From Cytobacillus solani (GTDB lineage Bacteria > Bacillota > Bacilli > Bacillales > Cytobacillaceae): 64,000 nt of DNA. How positions within the stretch are numbered: the first letter of the stretch is position 1; each line of letters starts with the position of its first letter. Location of the stretch: positions 614,361 through 678,360 of the forward strand of contig NZ_LJIX01000006.1 in the NCBI RefSeq assembly GCF_001420595.1, read 5' to 3'. Made by a program: the position numbers and the translations under genes. Below are positions 34,560 through 46,220 of this stretch, in pieces. A model generated the notes under the pieces. That model saw nothing but the letters and a program-made list of their open reading frames with translations. It was not told where the DNA came from and did not search any database.

Positions 34560-36272
34560 ATGAAAGTAGAACATATGACAATACCGTTTAGCCGATATGG
34601 CTCCTTTTTGGTCATTTCCCCTATCTTTAGACGGGACAGTGATCAGAAATCATTATACATTCGCCATATTCGAGGTGGAGATGAGAAAAATGGTGCCATT
34701 TTTAAAATAGATGTTGTTCGTGGTAACCAAGTAATTGATTATGAAGTAGAAATGGAGCCACATGTATTAAAGCTGATTGCAATGGATGGCAGTGGAGATA
34801 TTGTAGAATGCTGCTTTAGCTCAGATTCATCAATTCGTATAAGAGGACATCGTGTAGGTTTAAAACTTACAGCCATTACAGGTGCTTATGATTATGCATT
34901 ACCTTTTCCTGATCAGACTTGGGAGATTAATAGCTTTGTCCAAGAACGTCGCTTTCGAATTATTCCGTTAGAAGGTTCCGTAAAAGTTGATGCTCCTTTT
35001 AAAGTAGATAAAAGCAAGCATATTATTGTTCTTTGTCATCCAGATTCAAATAGTCAAATATTTGACTTTGCTATTTCTGAATATCAGCTTGTTTTTGAAC
35101 AAGAGAAAAGTCTCGAAATGAGCTTTTCGGAAAATGCCTTACGGGTAGCTAACGAATATAAACAATGGCAGGAGAATACATTGAACGTGCCTGCCATTTT
35201 TCAAAAGGGACATGACATGGCATCATACATAACATGGTCAAGCGTTGTGAAGCCAGATGGATTATTAACTAGACCAGCTATGTACATGTCAAAAAATTGG
35301 ATGACCAATATTTGGAGCTGGGACCACTGTTTTAATGCAATGGCATTAATCGAAAAACAACCAGAGCTTGCATGGGATCAATTTTGTATTTTCTTTGATC
35401 AGCAAGATGAGTCTGGGGCATTACCGGATTTTTTAAATAATCAATGGGCATTATGGAATTGCTGTAAACCACCTATCCATGGCTGGACATTGAAATGGAT
35501 GATGGACCGTTCTGATTTCATTGATGATAAAAAATTAAAAGAGGTTTATAACCCACTTGCTCGGTGGACGAATTGGTGGTTTTTTCATCGGGATGATGAT
35601 TTGGATGGAATTGCTCAATATAATCATGGGAATGATAGCGGCTGGGACAATAGCACGGTTTTTTCAAAAGGTATTCCAGTGGAAACACCTGATTTATCAG
35701 CATTCTTAATTATACAAATGGATGTCCTAGCGATGATAGCAGAGCGTCTCGAAAAAATGGAGGAAGCCCTTGAGTGGAAACTCCGTGCAGATAAAACGTT
35801 CATGAAAATGATGGAGCATTTCTGGACTGGAGAAGGATTCCGGGCATGTATATCCCACTCTCATGAACCGATTGAAACGGAGAGTCTTTTACTGTATATT
35901 CCTATTATTTTAGGTGGGCGGCTGGCAAATGAACAAAAGGAAATCTTAATAGATGGATTGGTAAATAGACATCATTTTTGTACGGAATATGGTTTTGCAA
36001 CGGAGAGTGTTAAGAGTCCTTTTTATCGTGAAGATGGCTATTGGCGAGGGCCGATTTGGGCTCCGTCCACCATGCTGTTGATCGATGGGTTGCAGACATG
36101 TGGGGAAGAAGAATTAGCAAGAACAACGGCTGAAAAGTTTTGCAAAATGGCTAATCAATATGGTATGGCAGAAAACTTTAATGCTCTTACTGGAAAAGGT
36201 CTTCGTGACCCGGCTTTTACTTGGACATCTAGTGTTTTTTTAATAGCTGGACATATGATTAATGTGGAGTAG
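34560..36272 (+). CDS. GH63/MGH1-like glycoside hydrolase (570 aa)
   Basis: No signal peptide, so the enzyme acts in the cytoplasm. The C-terminal two thirds (from about residue 200) form an (alpha/alpha)6 barrel with IWSWDHCFNAMAL, GNDSGWDNST and YWRGPIWAPSTMLLIDGL. These are landmarks of GH63-like enzymes, including mannosylglycerate and glucosylglycerate hydrolases; the Asp of GNDSGWD is the likely general acid. The N-terminal ~200 residues are beta-rich. It follows the importer genes and is probably the enzyme for the imported glycoside. Linkage and sugar are unknown; an alpha-glycoside is likely from the family. Confidence 0.75.
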   Translation: MKVEHMTIPFSRYGSFLVISPIFRRDSDQKSLYIRHIRGGDEKNGAIFKIDVVRGNQVIDYEVEMEPHVLKLIAMDGSGDIVECCFSSDSSIRIRGHRVGLKLTAITGAYDYALPFPDQTWEINSFVQERRFRIIPLEGSVKVDAPFKVDKSKHIIVLCHPDSNSQIFDFAISEYQLVFEQEKSLEMSFSENALRVANEYKQWQENTLNVPAIFQKGHDMASYITWSSVVKPDGLLTRPAMYMSKNWMTNIWSWDHCFNAMALIEKQPELAWDQFCIFFDQQDESGALPDFLNNQWALWNCCKPPIHGWTLKWMMDRSDFIDDKKLKEVYNPLARWTNWWFFHRDDDLDGIAQYNHGNDSGWDNSTVFSKGIPVETPDLSAFLIIQMDVLAMIAERLEKMEEALEWKLRADKTFMKMMEHFWTGEGFRACISHSHEPIETESLLLYIPIILGGRLANEQKEILIDGLVNRHHFCTEYGFATESVKSPFYREDGYWRGPIWAPSTMLLIDGLQTCGEEELARTTAEKFCKMANQYGMAENFNALTGKGLRDPAFTWTSSVFLIAGHMINVE

Positions 36273-36451
36273 GGAACATATTACTAAATTTTTGAATTAC
36301 TTGCAATTTACTAAGTTGAATACATTGAAAATTTAGAAATGTGTTAGTGGAGCATAGAGTAAAAGTTTTACTTAAAAAATTACTAATCTTTTATTTGTTT
36401 TTTTAAAATGAACAGTATTTTTGAATGGGTTTTTATAACTGGAGGGAAACA

Positions 36452-37228
36452 ATGAGTGCTCAAGATTATTTCGGAATAAAAGATAAAGTATCTGTCGTTA
36501 CTGGCGCCGCATCTGGAATTGGACTGGCAACAGCTGAGCTTCTAGCTGAAGTCGGGTCGAAAGTAATTATGCTGGATATTAATGAAGAAGGTGGACAAAG
36601 GGCTGCTAGTAATCTACTTGAAAAGGCTTATAAGGTAGAGTTCATCCGTTGTGATGTGACAAGTAAAAATGATTGTATCGATGTTAAGAAATATATTGAG
36701 AAAAATTATGGAAGTGTGGATGTTCTTTTTAATAATGCGGGAGTCATAAGGAGAAAATCAGTTGTCGATTTAGAGGAATCAGATTGGGATCTGGTGATTG
36801 ATGTCTCTTTAAAAGGAGCATATCTCCTATCAAAGTATTTAATTCCTTTAATGGAAGCGAATGGGGGGAGCATTATTAATACTGGTTCTGGATGGGGGTT
36901 AAAAGGCGGAGACAAAGCAGCTGCCTATTGTGCTGCTAAAGCTGGGGTAGTGAATTTAACGAAGGCGATGGCTATTGACCATGGCCCGCAGAATATACGT
37001 GTAAACTGTATTTGTCCAGGGGATACGGATACGCCATTACTTAGAAGCGAGGCAAAGCAGCTTAATCTTCAGGAAGACGCTTTCTTAGCTTCATCTGCAG
37101 TAGGGCGTCCATTAGAAAGAATTGGGACACCGAGAGATATTGCCAAAGGTGTGTTATTCCTAGCAAGTGATTTGTCAGCTTGGGTAACAGGAACCCACCT
37201 CACTGTTGATGGTGGCGGATTAGCATAG
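36452..37228 (+). CDS. short-chain dehydrogenase/reductase (258 aa)
   Basis: Classical SDR with the NAD(P) site TGAASGIGLATAELL, the NNAG motif, a catalytic Ser in INTGSGWG, and Tyr159/Lys163 in YCAAKAG. The Asp after the second beta strand (VIMLDINEE) favours NAD+ over NADP+. The C-terminal PGDTDTPLL and GTHLTVDGGG segments are also typical. The ATG at 36452 follows GGAGGGAAAC; an upstream ATG lacks a site. It begins the three-gene block with the GcvPA/GcvPB-like genes, so it probably oxidises a sugar-derived alcohol in the same route. Substrate unknown. Confidence 0.88.
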   Translation: MSAQDYFGIKDKVSVVTGAASGIGLATAELLAEVGSKVIMLDINEEGGQRAASNLLEKAYKVEFIRCDVTSKNDCIDVKKYIEKNYGSVDVLFNNAGVIRRKSVVDLEESDWDLVIDVSLKGAYLLSKYLIPLMEANGGSIINTGSGWGLKGGDKAAAYCAAKAGVVNLTKAMAIDHGPQNIRVNCICPGDTDTPLLRSEAKQLNLQEDAFLASSAVGRPLERIGTPRDIAKGVLFLASDLSAWVTGTHLTVDGGGLA

Positions 37229-37282
37229 GTTGAACACTTCTATAGTAATTAAAATTTAAATGATTGTTGGGAGGCTATACGA

Positions 37283-38671
37283 ATGGTTCAAAAGGTACAT
37301 CCATATATTCCAAATATGGTACCAAAAGTACAGGAAGAGATGCTAAAAGTTATTGGTGCTAAAAATATTATGGAGTTATATTCTTGTATACCAGATGAAT
37401 TAAAGCTAAAAGAAAATATGAATATTCCACCTGCATTAACGGAATATGAGCTAAGACGTCATATCGAAGGTATTCTTAACAAGAATACGAGTACAAAGGA
37501 ATATCTTAATTTCCTTGGTGCTGGCTGCTGGCAGCATTTTATCCCAGCTGTTTGTGACGAAATCAATCAGCGTTCAGAATTTTTGACGGCATATGCCGGG
37601 GAGCCTTATGAGGACCATGGACGCTTTCATGCACTGTTTGAGTATCAAAGTTTAGTAGCTGAATTGGTAGATATGGATGTTGTTAATGTTCCAACTTTTG
37701 ATTGGGGGCAAGCAGCCGCTACATCTATTCGAATGGCAGCGAGAATCACTGGCAAAAAGAAAGTGCTGCTTACAAAGTCAACAGCACCAGAGCGCAGAGA
37801 TATCATGATCAATTATGGCACACCAGATTTGCAATTTGAATTTGTTCAATTTGATGTAAAGACAGGTGCAATGGACCTCAAGGATTTAGAAGCAAAATTA
37901 ACGGAAGATGTTGCCGCCCTATATTTTGAGAACCCATCCTATCTTGGATTCATTGAAGAACAGGGACCAGAAATTTCAAAGTTATTAAAGAATAATCAGT
38001 CTTTAATGGTAGTAGGAGTCGATCCGATTTCATTAGGAGTACTGGCACCACCTAGTCATTATGGTGCTGATATCATCTGTGGAGATCTACAGCCGCTAGG
38101 CATGCATATGAACTTCAGTGGAGGGCAGGCTGGTTTCATTGCTACTCGTGATGAAGTGAAGTTTGTGCAGGAGTTCCCATCAAGATTGTTTGGGATTGTT
38201 CCAACAGTGAAAGAGGGAGAGTACGGCTTTGGAGATGTTTATTATGATCGGACATCATTTGCCTTAAGGGAAGAAGGGAAGGAATCTGTTGGCACACAAA
38301 CAGCATTATGGGGAATTACAGCAGGTGTTTATTTAGCTCTCCTAGGACCTGATGGGATGTATGAAGTAGGCCAAACCATTATGCAGAATAGCCAATATGC
38401 TGTACAGCAATTAAATCAAATTCCTAATATAACGGGATCTTGTTTGAATTCGCCATTTTTTAAGGAGTTTATCATTGATCTTAATCATACAGGACTCTCG
38501 GTAGAAGAATTGAATAAACGCCTGCTTGAAAAGAAGATTTTTGGTGGAAAAGACCTATCACGTGAATTTCCTGAGTTTGGTCAGTCAGCCTTATATTGTG
38601 TAACAGAAGTTCATACGAAAGAGGATATTGATTATCTCGTTCAATCAATTAAAGAAGTGATAGAAAAATAG
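37283..38671 (+). CDS. divergent GcvPA-like PLP-fold protein (462 aa)
   Basis: Related over its length to the alpha subunit of two-subunit glycine decarboxylase (P-protein). FLGAGCWQHFIPAVCDEINQ corresponds to canonical FLGAGVYDHYQP, and VVGVDPISLGVLAPP and DIICGDLQPLG also match. Sites conserved in true GcvPA have changed: canonical YDGGTALAEA reads FDWGQAAATS and FGGPHCGYFA reads FSGGQAGFIA. REQHIRRDKATSNICSNQ is replaced by REEGKESVGTQTAL (comparison from memory of B. subtilis GcvPA). It is likely a distinct enzyme that partners the next gene product. The ATG has a moderate site (TTGGGAGG). Confidence 0.75.
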   Translation: MVQKVHPYIPNMVPKVQEEMLKVIGAKNIMELYSCIPDELKLKENMNIPPALTEYELRRHIEGILNKNTSTKEYLNFLGAGCWQHFIPAVCDEINQRSEFLTAYAGEPYEDHGRFHALFEYQSLVAELVDMDVVNVPTFDWGQAAATSIRMAARITGKKKVLLTKSTAPERRDIMINYGTPDLQFEFVQFDVKTGAMDLKDLEAKLTEDVAALYFENPSYLGFIEEQGPEISKLLKNNQSLMVVGVDPISLGVLAPPSHYGADIICGDLQPLGMHMNFSGGQAGFIATRDEVKFVQEFPSRLFGIVPTVKEGEYGFGDVYYDRTSFALREEGKESVGTQTALWGITAGVYLALLGPDGMYEVGQTIMQNSQYAVQQLNQIPNITGSCLNSPFFKEFIIDLNHTGLSVEELNKRLLEKKIFGGKDLSREFPEFGQSALYCVTEVHTKEDIDYLVQSIKEVIEK

Positions 38672-38687
38672 AAAGGAGTTGTTAAAT

Positions 38688-40289
38688 ATGCAAAGGATTA
38701 ACCGTACAAACAAAACGCGTGATTTCCACCAAGCGAAATGGAATGAACCGATTATTTTTGAACTCCATCAGCCGGGTGAGAAAGGGGTAGAACTGCCTCC
38801 CGTTAATAAAGAAGTGGCATTAGCGGTTGGTGACGGAATATCAGTTATTCCGGAAGTGATGCAGAGAAAAGGCAGACTAGGTCTCCCAGAGATTGGGCAG
38901 GCACGTGTGCTTCGACATTATTTAAGACTTTCTCAAGAAACATTAGGGTCTGATTTTAACGTGGAAATTGGCCAGGGTACTTGTACGATGAAATACATCC
39001 CAAAAATTAATGAGCTGTTGATTCGTGATCCAAAAATGATGGAGCTACACCCATTGCAAAATGAAGAAACAGTTCAAGGGATGCTAGAAATATTCCATAA
39101 GCTTGATTTATGTATGCGGGAGATTTCAGGCATGGACTATTTCTCCTTCCAGCCTGGCAGTGGAACACAAGCATTGTTTGCAATGGCTTCGATTGTACGA
39201 AAATATCATGAATCAAGGGGAGAAGGAGATCAGCGGAATGAAATTATCACAACCATTTTCTCTCATCCATCACAGGCAGCAACTGCAGCGGTTAAAGGAT
39301 ACAAAATAATTACTTTGCATCCGGATGAAGATGGTTTCCCTGATATAGAAAAATTAAAGGCGGCTGTATCCGAGCGGACAGCAGGCTTTGTTGTAGCAAA
39401 TCCAGAGGATACAGGAATTTTCAACCCAAGGATTAAGGAATTTACTGATATTGTTCATCAAGCAGGCGGGCTATGCTTTTATGATCAAGCAAATGCAAAT
39501 GGATTATTAGGCTTTACGAGAGCAAAAGAAGCAGGATTTGATATGTGTTTCTTTAATCTTCATAAAACCTTTGCAGCACCACATATGTGTGGAGGTCCAG
39601 CAACTGGCGCATTAGGTGTCATCACCAAGTTAAAGGAATTCTTGCCTGCACCGATCGTCGAACATAAGGATGGTAAGTATTCACTCCAATACGATTTAAA
39701 GCAATCCATTGGCAAGGTTCGCTCCTTCCACGGTGTCGCACAAACAGTTTTGCGGGCATATGCATGGATTCGTGCACTAGGAGCTGAAGGCCTGAAGGAA
39801 GTAGCGAAAATTGCTGTTTTAAATAATAACTATATGTATCACAAAGTACTAGCTATTCGCGGAGCCAGTGCACCGTATGTAAAGGGGCATCGTTTAGAGC
39901 AGGTTCGTTATAGCTGGGAGCAGATGACGAAAGAAACAGGTGTAACGACTGAGGATGTAACAAGAAGAATGACAGACTTTGGCCTGCATTACTGGACAAG
40001 TCATCATCCATATATTGTTAAGCAGCCTTTTACGTTAGAGCCTACAGAATCCTATTCCAAGGAAGACCTGGATGAATATATTCATGCGCTGGAGCAAATT
40101 TCAAAGGAAGCATATGAAAATCCGGAAATTGTTAAAACAGCTCCACATAATAGTACAATCCACAAAATGGATGAGCAAGATTTCCTTGACCATCCAGATA
40201 AATGGTGTATAACATGGCGGTCTTACTTAAGAAAAGCGGAAGCGCCCTGGTCATCGCCGTACAAACTGGAAGGACCGCGACTGAGATAA
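38688..40289 (+). CDS. divergent GcvPB-like PLP enzyme (533 aa)
   Basis: Related to the beta (PLP-binding) subunit of glycine decarboxylase. The Schiff-base lysine is Lys293 in NLHKTF, and CTMKYIPKINE and HPLQNEETVQG are kept. The canonical PHGGGGPGSGPVGV reads PHMCGGPATGALGV, QPAAGAHGE reads QPGSGTQAL, and DSAHGTNPAS is lost, so substrate and partner contacts differ. There is no T-, H- or L-protein gene nearby. The ATG at 38688 follows GAAAGGAG, 16 nt after the partner gene. The last ~20 codons (from about 40231) are encoded by an inserted dispersed repeat, which supplies the stop. Confidence 0.75.
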   Translation: MQRINRTNKTRDFHQAKWNEPIIFELHQPGEKGVELPPVNKEVALAVGDGISVIPEVMQRKGRLGLPEIGQARVLRHYLRLSQETLGSDFNVEIGQGTCTMKYIPKINELLIRDPKMMELHPLQNEETVQGMLEIFHKLDLCMREISGMDYFSFQPGSGTQALFAMASIVRKYHESRGEGDQRNEIITTIFSHPSQAATAAVKGYKIITLHPDEDGFPDIEKLKAAVSERTAGFVVANPEDTGIFNPRIKEFTDIVHQAGGLCFYDQANANGLLGFTRAKEAGFDMCFFNLHKTFAAPHMCGGPATGALGVITKLKEFLPAPIVEHKDGKYSLQYDLKQSIGKVRSFHGVAQTVLRAYAWIRALGAEGLKEVAKIAVLNNNYMYHKVLAIRGASAPYVKGHRLEQVRYSWEQMTKETGVTTEDVTRRMTDFGLHYWTSHHPYIVKQPFTLEPTESYSKEDLDEYIHALEQISKEAYENPEIVKTAPHNSTIHKMDEQDFLDHPDKWCITWRSYLRKAEAPWSSPYKLEGPRLR

Positions 40290-40380
40290 AGGAAACACGG
40301 TGAGCGAGAGCGAACCGATGTTGACTTATCGCAGGGAGGGGGCCTGAAGTTTGATAGGCGATAGGCGCTGAAGCTAGACA
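40231..40380 (-). repeat. dispersed ~150-bp repeat, copy C
   Basis: Begins GAAAAGCGGAAGCGCC on the + strand and ends GAAGCTAGACA. It is inverted relative to copies A and B. Its first ~59 bp are the 3' end of the GcvPB-like gene, including the stop codon at 40287. Confidence 0.92.
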
Positions 40381-40384
40381 TATA

Positions 40385-40540
40385 GAAAAGCGGAAGCGCC
40401 TTGGTCATCGCCGTACAAACTGGAAGGACCACGACTGAGATAAAGGAAACACGGTGAGCGAGAGCGAACCGATGTTGACTTATCGTAGGGAGTGGGCCTG
40501 AAGTTTGATAGGCGATAGGCGTTGGAGCTAGACAATTCTC
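40385..40540 (-). repeat. dispersed ~150-bp repeat, copy D
   Basis: A near-identical direct copy of C, 4 bp away, ending in GAGCTAGACAATTCTC. Only scattered single-base differences are seen, so the tandem duplication is recent. It fills most of the gap before lacZ. Confidence 0.92.
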
Positions 40541-40620
40541 TAACTCGAAAGTTATTCTTTTTTATCTTATAAAAAAGACGGCCGTATCTGAGGCAGCAAA
40601 GTAATATGGAGGATTAATTG

Positions 40621-40635
40621 AGATAACGATTATCT
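40621..40635 (+). promoter_or_regulatory. 15-bp palindrome upstream of lacZ
   Basis: AGATAA-CGA-TTATCT: perfect 6-bp arms, 72 bp before the lacZ start. It resembles a Fur-family 7-1-7 core as well as a generic dimer operator. The factor is unknown. Confidence 0.45.
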
Positions 40636-40703
40636 TTTAATAATAAAGGGGCAAGGTCCAATACTTGGTGGTTCGATTAAAGAATAACAACTAGGGAGTA
40701 TGA

Positions 40704-43763
<3,060 letters not shown>

Positions 43764-43861
43764 AAAGTGATAAGTCATATAATGAATGCGGACGGCGGTA
43801 ATTCGTCGTCCTTTATATTTGTTTTGATTATTATATAAAAGTCTGCGTTTTTAAAAGTATC

Positions 43862-43881
43862 TTAGTTAAATTAATTAACTA
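43862..43881 (+). promoter_or_regulatory. ROK-operator candidate upstream of its own gene
   Basis: TAGTTAA and TTAACTA form a perfect inverted repeat around a 5-nt AT spacer, 50 bp before the ROK start. The sequence is nearly the same as the 49159-49185 palindrome read on the opposite strand. Autoregulation is inferred. Confidence 0.6.
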
Positions 43882-43930
43882 TTGGTATGTGTTATAATAA
43901 GAGAAATGTTAGTTTTTTGGAGGATTTTCG

Positions 43931-45103
43931 ATGCAGCGTGGCACATTCAAATTAATGAAGTCAGTAAATAAATCAATCGTGTTGAATAAAATTCGTCTAT
44001 CTGAGCCAATTTCACGAGCACAGATTGCGAAAGAAACGAGTCTTACTCCCCCAACGGTCAGTAGTATTGTTAAAGAATTAATCGATCAGGGATTAGTAAG
44101 GGAAAGCATGCTTGGTCACTCAAGTGGAGGACGCAAACCGACTATGCTACATATTCATACAAATGCTTTTTATGTCATAGGGATAGATGCGGGACCGGAG
44201 AAAGTCGAATGTATCCTCACTGATTTAACAGGTGAAATTATTGAGAGAACCTCTAGTTTGCTATCAAAACCTATCACAAATGAACAGTTTCTTTCTGTTT
44301 TAAAGGAAAGTATTCGTGAAATTTTACAAATATCAAATGTGAATCAAGACAAAATTATTGGAATCGGGATCGCTATGCATGGGGCAGTGGATATAGAAAC
44401 AGGCACTTCACTTGTAGCCCCGATATTAAACTTAAGAAATATACCAATAAAAGCAGCACTGGAAGAGGAATTTAACCTAACGATTAAAGTGGAAAATGAT
44501 GCACGGGCAATGGCATTGGGAGAATCATGGTTTGGAGGACATGGTGAGGTAGATAGCATGGTAGCAGTGAATATTGGACGTGGGGTAGGGGCTGGAGTGA
44601 TCATAAATGGAAAATTATATCATGGGGCCCAAGGAATTGCTGGTGAGCTTGGCCATATGACGATTGATATAAATGGAGACGTTTGTGAGTGTGGAAATCA
44701 AGGCTGTCTGCAAACGCTCGTAAGTGGTTCTTCGATTGCAAAAAGGGCAAGAAAGCAGGTAATGAAAGGCGAACTAACTGCTAAAGAAATATTTGAATGT
44801 GCTCAAAATGGGAATCCAGCTTGTATTCACTTACTACAGGAAACAGGTGAGATGATCGGAATCGGTTTAACCAATTTAATTCATCTCGTTAATCCTAGTA
44901 AAATTGTCTTGGGAGGGGGAGTGATGAAGAGTGAAAAATTTATTATGCCAGCTCTTCTCGAAACGATTCAGCAAAGGATTTTAACAACTGAGGCGAAAAA
45001 GACAAAAGTGACTGTCACAAGGTTGGGAGACGATGCGACATTGTTGGGAGCCGTTGCTTTACTGTTGGTCGAATTATTTGATCCATTGGGGAAAATAGGC
45101 TGA
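43931..45103 (+). CDS. ROK-family transcriptional repressor (390 aa)
   Basis: An N-terminal winged helix (ISRAQIAKETSLTPPTVSSIVKEL) is joined to a ROK sugar-kinase-like domain starting at GIDAGPEKVECILTDLTG. The zinc motif CECGNQGCLQT with its upstream GELGHM(T) is intact. This is the XylR/NagC layout; such proteins lose DNA binding on meeting a sugar. GGAGGATTTTCG precedes the ATG. It points toward the gal operon, which runs the other way. Palindromes of one type occur upstream of it and of galK, so galactose-type control of both is a reasonable inference. Confidence 0.9.
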   Translation: MQRGTFKLMKSVNKSIVLNKIRLSEPISRAQIAKETSLTPPTVSSIVKELIDQGLVRESMLGHSSGGRKPTMLHIHTNAFYVIGIDAGPEKVECILTDLTGEIIERTSSLLSKPITNEQFLSVLKESIREILQISNVNQDKIIGIGIAMHGAVDIETGTSLVAPILNLRNIPIKAALEEEFNLTIKVENDARAMALGESWFGGHGEVDSMVAVNIGRGVGAGVIINGKLYHGAQGIAGELGHMTIDINGDVCECGNQGCLQTLVSGSSIAKRARKQVMKGELTAKEIFECAQNGNPACIHLLQETGEMIGIGLTNLIHLVNPSKIVLGGGVMKSEKFIMPALLETIQQRILTTEAKKTKVTVTRLGDDATLLGAVALLLVELFDPLGKIG

Positions 45104-45136
45104 CCCTATATTTAAGGGGTCCAGCCTATTTTTTTG
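45095..45136. terminator. terminator between ROK gene and galM
   Basis: AATAGGCTG with CAGCCTATT, plus ACCC/GGGT inside, then TTTTTT. It lies between convergent units and overlaps the last codons of the ROK gene. A-rich flanks suggest action in both directions. Confidence 0.85.
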
Positions 45137-45168
45137 GTTTGATATGTTCAATAGCGAAATAAAAACCA

Positions 45169-46209
45169 CTAATGCTTTAGTTTAAATGAAAATACCGTCT
45201 GCTTTTCATACTTTTCTCCAGCTTGTACAATTACACTAGGAAACCCCTGATGATGTAAGGATGCTGGTGCAGCTTGGGTTTCAAAGCAAATACCGAGATA
45301 TTTCCGCGTGGGGCCCTCTCGTAAAGTCCATTCCGTATCCATCGCATTCGAGGTATACATGACCATTCCTGGTTGATCGGTTTTTACTGACATCACGCGC
45401 CCGCTGATTGGATCTTCTATGGTTGCCACCGCTTCTATCTTATTGTCAAAAAAGAAATAATGATCATACCCATTTCCGACAATCCTATTTTGCATAAAGG
45501 TACTGTTAAACCCAGTGCCTAGGACAAGGCCACTATTACGAAAATCAAAGGGAGTCTCATCGACATCAACTAGTTTTCCAGTAGGTATTAATTCTTCATT
45601 TAATTCAGCAAACCTGCTGCTTGCTATTGTAACATGATGATCTTGGATTGTATTTTTTAAATTTCCACTCAAATTAAAATAAGAGTGATTCGTCAGTGTA
45701 AGAGGAGTCGTTTGATCACAAGTTGCAGCATAATCAAGAGAAAGCTGATTCTTATTATTTAGAGTATAGGTTATCATCATATCTAGGTTACCAGGATATC
45801 CAGCTTCACCATCGACACTTTTATAGGTTAGTTTTAAACCAATTGCGTCTTTTGTTTGAAAGGGGACAGTATCCCAAATGACGTGGTGAAACCCATTTGG
45901 ACCCCCATGCAAATGATTTTTTCCATTATTAGCTGCTAGTGGGTAGGTTCTATTTTCCACTTTAAAGGAAGCACCTTGAATTCTGCCTGCAACTCTCCCA
46001 ATGATTGCACCGAAGTAATGAGGGTTAGATTCATAGTCTCGATAATCTTGATACCCAAGGACGACATTTTCAATGTTCTCTTTTTGATCTGGAACCATTA
46101 TTTTTGTAATGATACCGCCGTAGTTTAAGACATTCAGGGAAATACCACTGTTATTTGATAATGTATATTCCTTCCATTTTCCATTCGTTACTTTTGTCGT
46201 TATTCTCAT
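45169..46209 (-). CDS. galM: aldose 1-epimerase (galactose mutarotase) (346 aa)
   Basis: Interconverts the alpha and beta anomers of galactose so that galactokinase can use it. Catalytic signatures are NHLHGGPNGFHHVIW, NHSYFNLSG (His as general acid) and the late CFETQAAPASLHHQGFPS (with the Glu base). The start is the second of two adjacent ATGs (46209), 7 nt after AGGTGG; the first, at 46212, is possible. It is the last gene of the galK-galE'-galT-galM operon, 8-11 nt after galT. Confidence 0.93.
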   Translation of the reverse strand: MRITTKVTNGKWKEYTLSNNSGISLNVLNYGGIITKIMVPDQKENIENVVLGYQDYRDYESNPHYFGAIIGRVAGRIQGASFKVENRTYPLAANNGKNHLHGGPNGFHHVIWDTVPFQTKDAIGLKLTYKSVDGEAGYPGNLDMMITYTLNNKNQLSLDYAATCDQTTPLTLTNHSYFNLSGNLKNTIQDHHVTIASSRFAELNEELIPTGKLVDVDETPFDFRNSGLVLGTGFNSTFMQNRIVGNGYDHYFFFDNKIEAVATIEDPISGRVMSVKTDQPGMVMYTSNAMDTEWTLREGPTRKYLGICFETQAAPASLHHQGFPSVIVQAGEKYEKQTVFSFKLKH

Positions 46210-46220
46210 CATTCTTCCAC

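Noticed and set aside
37283-40289. Ordinary glycine cleavage system
   Set aside because: Several motifs of true GcvPA/GcvPB are altered and gcvT, gcvH and lpd are not in the locus, so a plain gcvPA/gcvPB label would mislead.
40223-40432. Minus-strand frame over the end of the GcvPB-like gene
   Set aside because: It is produced by repeats C and D and overlaps a real gene; no start signal.
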